Assembly (NCBI GenBank): GCA_002337215.1 | Contig: DDFO01000062.1 | Span: 30,435-42,381, forward strand | Length of the DNA stretch: 11,947 nucleotides | Direction: 5' to 3' | Source: Phycisphaerales bacterium UBA1926 | GTDB taxonomy: Bacteria; Planctomycetota; Phycisphaerae; Phycisphaerales; UBA1924 | In this document: one piece after another, positions 1 to 5,845 of the stretch | Numbering within the stretch: position 1 is the stretch's first letter | Layout of the letters: every line of letters begins with the position of its first letter | Notes under the pieces: generated by a model | What the model was told of the DNA's origin: nothing | Database searches by the model: none | The model's input: only the letters and a program-made list of their open reading frames with translations | Position numbers and translations under genes: made by a program

Positions 1-1505
1 CCATCGCCCTTGTCGTTTCGGCCGGGTCCGTTCTCGCGTCCGACGGCCTCCGCGTCGCGTGCTGGAACATCACCAACTACGGCGGGGGCAACACCGTCAA
101 CCTGCAGAACGTCGTCTACGGCGAATTCAACGGAAACCAGTTCGCCCCCGACGTGATCCTCCTCCAGGAGATCGAGACCTCGGGTGCACTCGCTCAGATC
201 GTCAGCGCGCTGAACGCCGCCGCTGGCTCACCCGGCGACTGGACCAGCGGGCAGTTCTTCCCCGGCGGGGGCGGCGGGATCAACACCGCGCTGGTCTACC
301 GGGCCGGGGCAGCCGACCTCGTGGGCTCGACGCTCGTCGCGCCCGCGGGCGGCACGGGCAGCCACCCGCGGAACATCGTCCGCTACGACCTCCGCGTCGA
401 GGGGTACCTCGCCGAAGAGACGGTGATGGCGCTCTACCCGGTCCACATGAAGGCGGGTTCGGGCAGCAGCGATCAGGCCCGCCGTCTGATCGAATCCCAG
501 AAGATCCGCGACGATGCCGAAACCCTCCCGGCGGGCCGGCACATCATCGTGGGCGGCGACTTCAACATCCAGAGTTCGTCGCAGAGCGCCTACCAGGAAC
601 TCACGGGTTTCCAGGCGAACAACAACGGGCGTGTCTTCGATCCGATCAACGCGCCCGGCTCGTGGAACAACAGCTTCACCTACCGCATGATCCACACGCA
701 GGACCCCGTCGGCGGGGGCGGGATGGACGACCGCCTCGATCAACTGCTCCTCTCGAGCGGCCTGGGCGATGGCATCGGGCTCGATTATGTCGGGCTGTTC
801 CAGACGCCCTGGAACCTCAACACGCCGACCGATCCGAACCATTCCTACCGCTGCTGGGGCAACGACGGGACGTCGTACAACGTGCGCATGACGACGACCG
901 GCAACACGATGGTCGGCCCGTCGATCGCCAATTCGATCATCAGCCTCGCGGGCAACACCGGGCACTGCCCGGTCTACTTCGACATGGTCGTGCCCGCGAA
1001 GGTCGGCGTCTCGACCGGCGTGATCGACTTCGGAACCGTGACCCAGGGTGACAGCGCGATCGCCAACATCCAGGTATCCAACGCGGGCGATGTCAGCGTC
1101 TGGGGTGCGGGTGGCATCCAGGACCTCGAGTACGAGTTCGTGACCACCGGCGCGCTCTCCGCGGCGACCGGGACCTACTTCGATGAAGCGGGCGGCGCGG
1201 GCAACCCGCACCCGATCCTGGCCGACACATCGGTGATCGGCCCGATTACGGGCAGCGTGGTCATCATGTCCAACGACCCGGATGTCCCCTCGTTCGAGTT
1301 CACGATCTCGGGTGATATCATCGCCGCGTCCTGCCCGGCGGACCTCGCCGAGCCCTTCGGCGTGCTCGACCTCGCCGACATCGGCGCGTTCACGTCGGGC
1401 TTCCTGGCGCAGTCGGCGATCGCCGACCTTGCCGAGCCGATCGGCGTCTTTGATCTCGCCGATATCAACGTGTTTGTTGGTTCCTTCACGGCGGGTTGCC
1501 CCTGA
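1..1505 (+). CDS. Secreted EEP-fold nuclease/phosphatase with ASH-like domain and GC-type dockerin tail (5'-truncated)
   Basis: The reading frame is open from base 3 and begins inside a signal peptide (hydrophobic run, then VLA/SDG as a plausible cleavage site), so the true start lies upstream of the window. Numbering from base 3 gives 500 residues. The endonuclease/exonuclease/phosphatase fold is shown by CWN near residue 20, QEIE at 55-58 (metal-binding Glu), VHMKAG, GGDFN at 184-188, DDRLDQ around 243-247 and GHCPVYFD with His321 in place of the usual SDH. The family hydrolyses phosphodiesters or phosphomonoesters using Mg2+; the substrate cannot be told here. Residues about 330-440 form an ASH/choice-of-anchor-like beta domain (GVIDFGTV, then SNDPDVPSFEF). 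The tail at 444-500 has two DLAEP/DLADI repeats bracketed by Cys444 and Cys499. It probably acts outside the cytoplasm, perhaps scavenging phosphate from DNA or esters. The fold is confident; the substrate is unknown. Confidence 0.9.
   Translation, partial: IALVVSAGSVLASDGLRVACWNITNYGGGNTVNLQNVVYGEFNGNQFAPDVILLQEIETSGALAQIVSALNAAAGSPGDWTSGQFFPGGGGGINTALVYRAGAADLVGSTLVAPAGGTGSHPRNIVRYDLRVEGYLAEETVMALYPVHMKAGSGSSDQARRLIESQKIRDDAETLPAGRHIIVGGDFNIQSSSQSAYQELTGFQANNNGRVFDPINAPGSWNNSFTYRMIHTQDPVGGGGMDDRLDQLLLSSGLGDGIGLDYVGLFQTPWNLNTPTDPNHSYRCWGNDGTSYNVRMTTTGNTMVGPSIANSIISLAGNTGHCPVYFDMVVPAKVGVSTGVIDFGTVTQGDSAIANIQVSNAGDVSVWGAGGIQDLEYEFVTTGALSAATGTYFDEAGGAGNPHPILADTSVIGPITGSVVIMSNDPDVPSFEFTISGDIIAASCPADLAEPFGVLDLADIGAFTSGFLAQSAIADLAEPIGVFDLADINVFVGSFTAGCP
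1338..1475 (+). repeat. Two in-frame copies of a dockerin-like 18-residue motif
   Basis: Bases 1338-1391 and 1422-1475 encode two copies of ADLAEP-[FI]-GV-[LF]-DLADI-x-x-F, offset by exactly 84 bases (28 residues). They are flanked by CP at the start and GCP at the protein's end. The layout matches the duplicated calcium-binding loop-helix of dockerins, but the usual NGDG core is replaced by AEPFG or AEPIG. This variant is typical of the GC-type dockerin tails of Phycisphaerales. The partner that binds it is not known to me. Confidence 0.75.
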
Positions 1506-1575
1506 TCTCCCGACCGTCAGGTCCGGAAACTGGCGAGAATCGCCCGAGTTTGGTGCATCCGAGGCCCGGAGCCGA

Positions 1576-1594
1576 CGGTATCAACCGATAGCCG
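1576..1594 (+). other. Small hairpin in the gap after the nuclease gene
   Basis: Seven base pairs with one bulged G (CGG-TATC, loop AACC, GATA-g-CCG). A second small stem, GGCGA-gaa-TCGCC, sits at 1532-1544 and is followed by a short TTT. Either could help end transcription of the nuclease gene, but neither has a real T-tract. The rest of the 1506-1754 gap shows only the promoter-like site listed separately. Confidence 0.25.
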
Positions 1595-1622
1595 ATTCCG
1601 GCACGTGTTGGTCGGTTCGTAG

Positions 1623-1651
1623 TTCTCGGGCCGACGTGACGCGCTTACACT
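1623..1651 (+). promoter_or_regulatory. Possible promoter for the DUF1573–rhodanese–MauE operon
   Basis: TACACT at 1646-1651 matches a sigma-70 -10 box at four of six positions and lies about 100 bases before the GTG start at 1755. The hexamer 17 bases upstream (TTCTCG, 1623-1628) is a poor -35 box. It is offered because this is the only gap long enough to hold the operon's promoter. Confidence 0.3.
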
Positions 1652-1754
1652 ACGGACGAGATCGGGCCCGACGCCGCGCCGGAATGGAGCGACCGAGCCC
1701 CGACATCATGACCCGCGAGAGATTCGACCGCGACCGAACACAGGAGACTCTGCC

Positions 1755-2894
1755 GTGCATCCGACGCCCCTTTGCCGTCTGACCTCGCTGCTCTCTCTGC
1801 TGCTCGTGGGCATCGGCACCGCCGTCGCCCAGTTGCCCCCGCCCCCCGCCAACCCGGTGGTCGTGCCGCGCGGGCTCGGCGAGATCAAGTTCGACAGCAC
1901 GCTCTACGACTTCGGCGATATCTGGGACCACGAGAAGGCCGAGCACAAGTTCAGGTTCACCAACGTGGGCTCCGAGACGCTCGTCGTGACCGATGTCCGT
2001 TCGACGTGCGGCTGCACCGTCCCCGAACTCCTCAAAAAGCAGTACGAACCGGGGGAGAGCGGTGAAATCACCGTAATCTTCAACCCCGAGAACCGCGTGA
2101 ACAGCCAGCGGAAGACGATCAACGTCACGACCGACAGCCGCTCGACGCCGCGGGCCGCCCTCACGATCACCGCGAATGTGACCAAGGTGCTCGATATCCA
2201 GCCTCGGATCGCGAATCTCGGCCGGGTCTTCAAGGGTGAAGAGAAGGGCTTGAAGATCAACATCCTCGGCAAGCAGGAGGGTTTCAAGGCCGTCCCCGCC
2301 GAGAAGCAGCCCGCGGATACCCAGAAGTTCTTCACGCTTGAGTTCGTTGAATCAGGTCAGGTCGATATCAACGGCGAGACGGTGCCCCGCTCGACTCTCC
2401 GCGTCGCACTGAAGCCGGGGCTCCCCGTCGGACGCCACTCTGCCGACCTGCTCATCGAGACCAATGACTCCCGCCGCCCCGAGGTGTCGCTCCGCGCAAC
2501 GGTCACCGTCGTCGGCGATCTCCAGGCTCGCCCGCCCCGCTTCGCGCTCGGCCGGCTCAGCCCCGAGGCCGACTTCGAGGCCGAGGTCGTGCTCGTCAAC
2601 CGTGTCGCCGACCCGTTCAAGATCACCAAGATCGAGGTCGGCCCTGAACTCGACGGCGTGACGGTGACTCACGAGCCGGTGCTCGAGGGCCAGCACGACG
2701 CGTACAAGATCGTCGTGAAGGGTGTCGCCCCGACCGACCAGACCCGCATCCTGGGCAACATCACCGTCCATACGGACATGGAAGGCGAGGAACTGTTCGA
2801 ACTGCCGGTCTACGGCTTCGTGTCCGGCAACCCGCAGATCGGCATGGCGACGCCTCGGCCCGCCGCGCCCGCACGGAGCGGCTCGGGTGGCTAA
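1755..2894 (+). CDS. Exported DUF1573 domain protein
   Basis: A 379-residue protein starting at GTG, chosen because AGGAG at 1742-1746 sits eight bases upstream and a signal peptide (about residues 8-25, ending AVAQ) follows at once. Residues about 40-135 are a clear DUF1573 domain: the YDFGDIWDHEKAEHKFRF opening, the signature TCGCT with Cys85 and Cys87, and the YEPGESGEITVIFNP strand pair. The rest (about 140-365) contains further beta-rich ASH-like segments and no other cysteine pair. DUF1573 has no established biochemical role; it is an immunoglobulin-like envelope domain common in Planctomycetota and Bacteroidota. The next gene begins inside its last codons, so the two are translationally coupled. 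Its pairing with a rhodanese and a MauE-like protein suggests that the CGC pair may take part in thiol or sulfur chemistry, which is inference. Confidence 0.9.
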   Translation: MHPTPLCRLTSLLSLLLVGIGTAVAQLPPPPANPVVVPRGLGEIKFDSTLYDFGDIWDHEKAEHKFRFTNVGSETLVVTDVRSTCGCTVPELLKKQYEPGESGEITVIFNPENRVNSQRKTINVTTDSRSTPRAALTITANVTKVLDIQPRIANLGRVFKGEEKGLKINILGKQEGFKAVPAEKQPADTQKFFTLEFVESGQVDINGETVPRSTLRVALKPGLPVGRHSADLLIETNDSRRPEVSLRATVTVVGDLQARPPRFALGRLSPEADFEAEVVLVNRVADPFKITKIEVGPELDGVTVTHEPVLEGQHDAYKIVVKGVAPTDQTRILGNITVHTDMEGEELFELPVYGFVSGNPQIGMATPRPAAPARSGSGG

Positions 2895-3522
2895 ATCCGC
2901 GATCCCCGTCCAGATCCTCGCGATCGTTGGGGCAGCCACGCTGCTCGCCGGCGTGCACTCTCTGATTGTCCCGGTCACCCTGACACGTGAGAAGACCGGG
3001 TTTGTTGTTCCTGCCGGGGCCCAGCAGCCGGCCGATCAGTCAACTGGTTCGACCGCGGAAGCTCCAGCCCCCTCCGCCGCCGATCCGGCTGCGGTTGAGG
3101 ATGCTCTGGCTCAGACTGGTGATGGCGTTGGCGGGAACGCATCGGCGTCGTCCGGCGATGGCAAGATCAGCCTCGCCGAAGCGACCAAGCTGCACGAACT
3201 CGCGATCACAGGGCAGGGAGTCTGGTTCCTCGACGCCCGCCGACGCGTTGATTACGACGCGGGTCGGATCGAGGGGGCGCTCTACATGGAGCACACCCAC
3301 ATCAGCAGCGGCGAGGGGCTCGACGAACTGATGATGTTCTCCCCCCCCGAGATGGGCGAATTGCTCGTGATCTATTGCACCGGGGGTGATTGCCAGGCGA
3401 GCGAAGACACCGCGATCCTGCTCCAGCAGGCCGGGTACACCAACATCGCGATCATGGCGGCGGGTTTCGATGAATGGGCCGCCGCGGGACTCCCGACCGG
3501 TGGCCCGACGGGAGGGCCCTGA
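2887..3522 (+). CDS. Membrane-anchored rhodanese-like sulfurtransferase
   Basis: 211 residues. The frame is open further upstream, but GTG at 2887 is preferred: GGAG at 2875-2878 lies eight bases before it, and it puts a hydrophobic anchor at residues about 5-30. The start overlaps the stop of the DUF1573 gene by eight bases. After a low-complexity Ala/Pro/Ser linker (about 45-90), residues about 95-205 form one rhodanese domain, with FLDARRRVDYDAGRIEGA typical of the N-terminal half. The active-site loop is YCTGGDCQAS, with Cys164 in the catalytic position and a second Cys169 in the loop. Rhodaneses carry sulfur as a cysteine persulfide; a loop with two cysteines could instead cycle through a disulfide. 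The single N-terminal anchor and linker suggest the domain faces the periplasm. The sulfur donor and acceptor are unknown. Confidence 0.9.
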   Translation: MAKSAIPVQILAIVGAATLLAGVHSLIVPVTLTREKTGFVVPAGAQQPADQSTGSTAEAPAPSAADPAAVEDALAQTGDGVGGNASASSGDGKISLAEATKLHELAITGQGVWFLDARRRVDYDAGRIEGALYMEHTHISSGEGLDELMMFSPPEMGELLVIYCTGGDCQASEDTAILLQQAGYTNIAIMAAGFDEWAAAGLPTGGPTGGP

Positions 3523-3523
3523 T

Positions 3524-4060
3524 ATGGCTCACGCATCCGTCCCCTCCCGAGGCCCCGGGTGGATCGAGTCCATTCTCGCGCTGCTGCCCGCTCGGCTCGT
3601 CCTCGCGGGCGTGTTCGGCCTCGCGGCCTATTTCAAGCTCAGCGATCCCCAGTCATTCGCGTTCGCGATCAAGGCGTTCGAGATCTTTGACCCAACCGAG
3701 CAGGCCCACGCCGTCAAGCTCCTCGCGTTCGCGGTCCCCTGGACCGAGGCGATCATCGCGGTGCTGCTGGTGCTGGGACTGTGGAGCAGGGCGGCGGCGG
3801 CGCTGCTGACCCTGCTGCTCGTCGGGTTCACCGGAGGGCTCCTGAGCCTGATCTGGCGGAAGATCGAGACCGAGTGCGCCTGCTTTGGGAGCCTCGAGTT
3901 CGGCTGCACTGGTCCCGTCGGCCTCTGCCATATTGCCCGAAATATGGGGCTGATCCTGCTCGGGCTTCTGGTGACCTGGCGCGGCGGTGGTCGACTGGCC
4001 CTCGATCGACGAGGCGATGCGGACCCCAGCGGAGTGGACTCAGAAGACGACGACGCCTAA
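3524..4060 (+). CDS. MauE/DoxX-family integral membrane protein
   Basis: 178 residues from ATG 3524, one base after the rhodanese stop; GGAGG at 3511-3515 is eight bases upstream. There are about four membrane helices (roughly 18-40, 65-88, 92-112 and 133-152). The first contains the DoxX/MauE-like pattern LARLVLAGVFGLAAYFKLSD in near form (residues about 22-41). A cysteine cluster follows helix three: Cys118 and Cys120 in ECACFG, then Cys128 and Cys135. This ECACFG-type motif is characteristic of MauE-like proteins, which in the methylamine dehydrogenase system are linked to periplasmic disulfide formation and which resemble DoxX/DoxD quinone-linked thiol proteins. The C-terminus is short, acidic and soluble. 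As third gene of the operon it may pass electrons between the quinone pool and the neighbouring envelope thiol proteins, which is inference. Confidence 0.85.
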   Translation: MAHASVPSRGPGWIESILALLPARLVLAGVFGLAAYFKLSDPQSFAFAIKAFEIFDPTEQAHAVKLLAFAVPWTEAIIAVLLVLGLWSRAAAALLTLLLVGFTGGLLSLIWRKIETECACFGSLEFGCTGPVGLCHIARNMGLILLGLLVTWRGGGRLALDRRGDADPSGVDSEDDDA

Positions 4061-4086
4061 GAATCCCGACCGACTTTCCCCCCGTC

Positions 4087-4105
4087 GCCCGGGCGTTCCC
4101 CGGGC
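4087..4105 (+). other. Strong GC hairpin upstream of rpsR
   Basis: GCCCGGG (4087-4093) pairs perfectly with CCCGGGC (4099-4105) across a five-base loop. It lies in the 69-base gap between the MauE-like gene and rpsR, and ends 25 bases before the rpsR start. It lacks a T-tract, so it could be a U-less terminator for the upstream operon or a structured leader for S18. I do not see the bulged CCG layout of the known S6:S18-binding leader. Confidence 0.4.
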
Positions 4106-4129
4106 CACACAGCCCACGACGGAGCCACA

Positions 4130-4372
4130 ATGAGCCGATTCAACCGCTTCACGCCGACCTCCAAGCCCACCATCATCAAGACCGCCGAGAACGGCCTCGA
4201 CTACGTCGATTGGAAAGAGATCGACGAACTCCGCCGGATGATGACCCCCAACGGCAAGATCTACGGCCGCAAACGCCTCAACACCACGGCCCGCCAGCAG
4301 AAGCTGATCGCTCAGGCCGTCAAGCGTGCCCGCTACATGGGCCTGCTGCCGTTCACCTCGGCGACGCTCTGA
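4130..4372 (+). CDS. rpsR: 30S ribosomal protein bS18
   Basis: 80 residues, the normal length for bS18, with GGAG at 4121-4124 five bases before the ATG. The family signature is clear: DYVDWKEIDELRRMM, then GKIYGRKR and the C-terminal AVKRARYMGLLPF. The protein binds the small-subunit platform together with bS6. It contains no cysteine, so it is the zinc-free type. In most bacteria rpsR lies in an rpsF–ssb–rpsR–rplI cluster; none of those genes is in this window. The next gene starts 25 bases downstream and may be co-transcribed. The organism may hold a second S18 copy elsewhere, which cannot be judged from here. Confidence 0.97.
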   Translation: MSRFNRFTPTSKPTIIKTAENGLDYVDWKEIDELRRMMTPNGKIYGRKRLNTTARQQKLIAQAVKRARYMGLLPFTSATL

Positions 4373-4397
4373 TCCCCGCGCTGCCCGCAGCTCACCA

Positions 4398-4931
4398 ATG
4401 AACTGGCAACCCGACGACAGCCCCGATGAGATCTTCTCGGGGCTGCTTTCGTGCGCACATGCCGCGGTCGGCTCAAGGACCGAGCGCATGCGCACGATCG
4501 CGGACGCGTTGTGGGAGGCCTTGTCCCCGCGCGGCGTCTCGTGGATCGGGTTCTACGAGATCGCGGGTAAAAGCAACGACCACGCCGTCGAGCCGGACTC
4601 GGCGATGCTGCTGGGCCCCCACCGCGACAAGCCCGCGTGCAGCCCGATCGGGATGCACGGCGCGTGCGGGCAGTCGTTCACCGAGCGCACAACGCTGATC
4701 GTGACCGACGTCGCACACCTCGGCGAGGGATACGTCGCGTGCGATCCGCGGGACCTCGCGGAACTCGTCATCCCGTGCTTCGACGAAAACGGAAACGCGT
4801 GGGGCGTGCTCGATGCGGACAGCTTCGAGCGGGGGTGCTTCGACGAGCGGGATGCTGGCCAGATAAAAGCAATTTTGCTGACTGCGGGATTGTCGCAGGT
4901 TCCTCACTCAGCCATCCGTGTCGTCGGGTGA
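4398..4931 (+). CDS. msrC: Free methionine-(R)-sulfoxide reductase (GAF-fold fRMsr)
   Basis: 177 residues from ATG 4398; no good Shine-Dalgarno is seen, so translation may depend on read-through from rpsR, 25 bases upstream. It is a single GAF domain with the fRMsr pattern: WIGFYE near residue 50, MLLGPHRDKPACSPIGMHGA, then GEGYVACDPRD and LVIPCFDENGNAWGVLDAD. The three redox cysteines of the family are present as Cys81, Cys90 and Cys115, the last in the VACD position of the catalytic cysteine. Compared with the E. coli enzyme the first interval is one residue shorter and the second one longer. The enzyme reduces free methionine-R-sulfoxide in the cytoplasm using thioredoxin. The last 25 residues or so are encoded by AT-richer DNA. 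The stop codon abuts the stop of the convergent neighbour. Confidence 0.87.
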   Translation: MNWQPDDSPDEIFSGLLSCAHAAVGSRTERMRTIADALWEALSPRGVSWIGFYEIAGKSNDHAVEPDSAMLLGPHRDKPACSPIGMHGACGQSFTERTTLIVTDVAHLGEGYVACDPRDLAELVIPCFDENGNAWGVLDADSFERGCFDERDAGQIKAILLTAGLSQVPHSAIRVVG

Positions 4932-5711
4932 TCATGGTTGCTGAGTGCCTTCTGCGACGATCGGCATCAATCCAGCACTGTATCCAAGTACTTTCCATTG
5001 CCGTACGAGAACCGGTTCCATGTGTGGGATGCCGCTCTGGTCTTTCTTCCATTTCATAAGAGTTGATTCAAAGATCACATCTCTGTCTTTCTGAAAGAGC
5101 CGCACTCTCTGTTCTGTGTCACCAAATCCCGGCCCATATGTAGCCTCTCGCCAAAGTTCATCGAGTCTGTCTTGCCCCAACTCGTGCAGATACAAAGAGC
5201 CGCGCGTGTAACCCCCGTCCCACGAAATGACAAAGACCCGTCCGCCATGACGCTCGATTTTCGGCCACGGGGCGTTGTGGTCGTGAAATCCGTGCTCGTA
5301 CCAGCAATCGCCCACCATGCCCGCACACTTCCATTCGTGCTGGTTCGATTGCATAAGCACGACCCAGCGGCATTGGAAAGAGCTGTTGACGAGGACGATC
5401 GCGTCTTCAAGCCCATCGCCATCGATGTCTGTTCGCTTGATGAGTGACGAGACCTTGTGCCAAGGCTTTTCGCCTCCCAATAGCCGGTCGATGAAACCAG
5501 AATCATCGTCAATGTGGAAAGATGGCACGCGCACACCGAGATCTTCCCAGATCGCACTGTTCGCAACATCTCGACGCGACCCAGTGAGCTGAGCGGCGAC
5601 CCTATCGGGACTCAGCGGATGTGGAAGCGATCGACGCCATGCCGTAAATCCAAGCGTGAGGCACGACGCCGCAAGCAGAAGAATCAGGATCTTCAGCCGT
5701 GTCTTCCGCAC
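4932..5711 (-). CDS. Unrecognised secreted or membrane-anchored protein
   Basis: 259 residues if translation begins at the GTG whose first base is 5711. That start is chosen because GAGGGG (5725-5720) lies eight bases upstream, the same spacing as several other genes here; a TTG at 5729 would add six residues but has no ribosome site. The N-terminus is a signal anchor: RKTR, then a hydrophobic run to about residue 24. LAASC inside it is a weak lipobox. The middle carries DIDGDGLEDAIVL, a calcium-binding-like loop of the FG-GAP/VCBS type, once only. Cysteines occur in CRW, KCAGM and DCWYE. I do not recognise the family. It looks like an exported protein that could fold as a beta-rich domain. 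Its stop abuts the fRMsr stop, and it lies in AT-richer DNA, suggesting recent acquisition. Confidence 0.75.
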   Translation of the reverse strand: MRKTRLKILILLLAASCLTLGFTAWRRSLPHPLSPDRVAAQLTGSRRDVANSAIWEDLGVRVPSFHIDDDSGFIDRLLGGEKPWHKVSSLIKRTDIDGDGLEDAIVLVNSSFQCRWVVLMQSNQHEWKCAGMVGDCWYEHGFHDHNAPWPKIERHGGRVFVISWDGGYTRGSLYLHELGQDRLDELWREATYGPGFGDTEQRVRLFQKDRDVIFESTLMKWKKDQSGIPHMEPVLVRQWKVLGYSAGLMPIVAEGTQQP

Positions 5712-5730
5712 CCAAATAGCCCCTCGCAAT

Positions 5731-5753
5731 GAGTAGGGAGTTCTGTGCTACTC
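5731..5753 (-). other. Hairpin just upstream of the unrecognised gene's ribosome site
   Basis: GAGTAG (5731-5736) is the exact reverse complement of CTACTC (5748-5753), leaving an 11-base loop. In the minus-strand transcript this hairpin ends five bases before the GAGGGG ribosome site of the gene at 4932-5711, so it is well placed to affect translation. Confidence 0.4.
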
Positions 5754-5768
5754 CGTATGGCGTGATTC

Positions 5769-5834
5769 ATCACAGAGTTCGACCTTGATGGCAATATCGG
5801 CTGACAACCCAAGGAACGGAGACAACTCTGTGAT
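5769..5834. repeat. 11-bp perfect inverted repeat with nested arms
   Basis: ATCACAGAGTT (5769-5779) and AACTCTGTGAT (5824-5834) are perfect reverse complements separated by 44 bases. Inside, CCTTG (5783-5787) pairs with CAAGG (5810-5814). A further GTGAT at 5762-5766 also matches ATCAC at 5769-5773. The repeat begins 12 bases after the stop of the pseudouridine synthase gene, reading on the minus strand. It might be its terminator (though there is no T-tract), a leader element for the downstream gene, or the remains of a small mobile element. Confidence 0.5.
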
Positions 5835-5845
5835 TGCCAAGGTAA

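Larger units (their letters stand above)
4856..5845. other. AT-richer island, possibly acquired DNA
   Basis: Base composition drops sharply from about 4856, inside the end of the fRMsr gene, and recovers at the end of the pseudouridine synthase gene near 5846. Counted by hand, 60-base lines here give 35% (5041-5100), 53% (5341-5400), 60% (5161-5220) and 50% (5761-5820) G+C, against 63% at 4741-4800 and 82% at 8701-8760. The stretch holds one unrecognised gene and a set of inverted repeats. No transposase, integrase or flanking direct repeat is visible. Confidence 0.5.

Noticed and set aside
228..1211. Long open frame (327 codons) on the minus strand across the nuclease gene
   Set aside because: It is the antisense shadow of a GC-rich gene with clear catalytic motifs on the plus strand; the translation is Arg/Val/Asp-rich and shows no domain.
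2722..2886. Longer N-terminus for the rhodanese, reaching back to 2722
   Set aside because: The added part lies wholly within the DUF1573 gene in another frame, is Arg/Ser/Pro-rich and would bury the membrane anchor. GTG 2887 has its own ribosome site.
5769..5834. Inverted repeat as a standard rho-independent terminator
   Set aside because: The loop is long (44 bases), the stem is not GC-rich and no T-tract follows on either strand. It is kept as an unexplained repeat instead.
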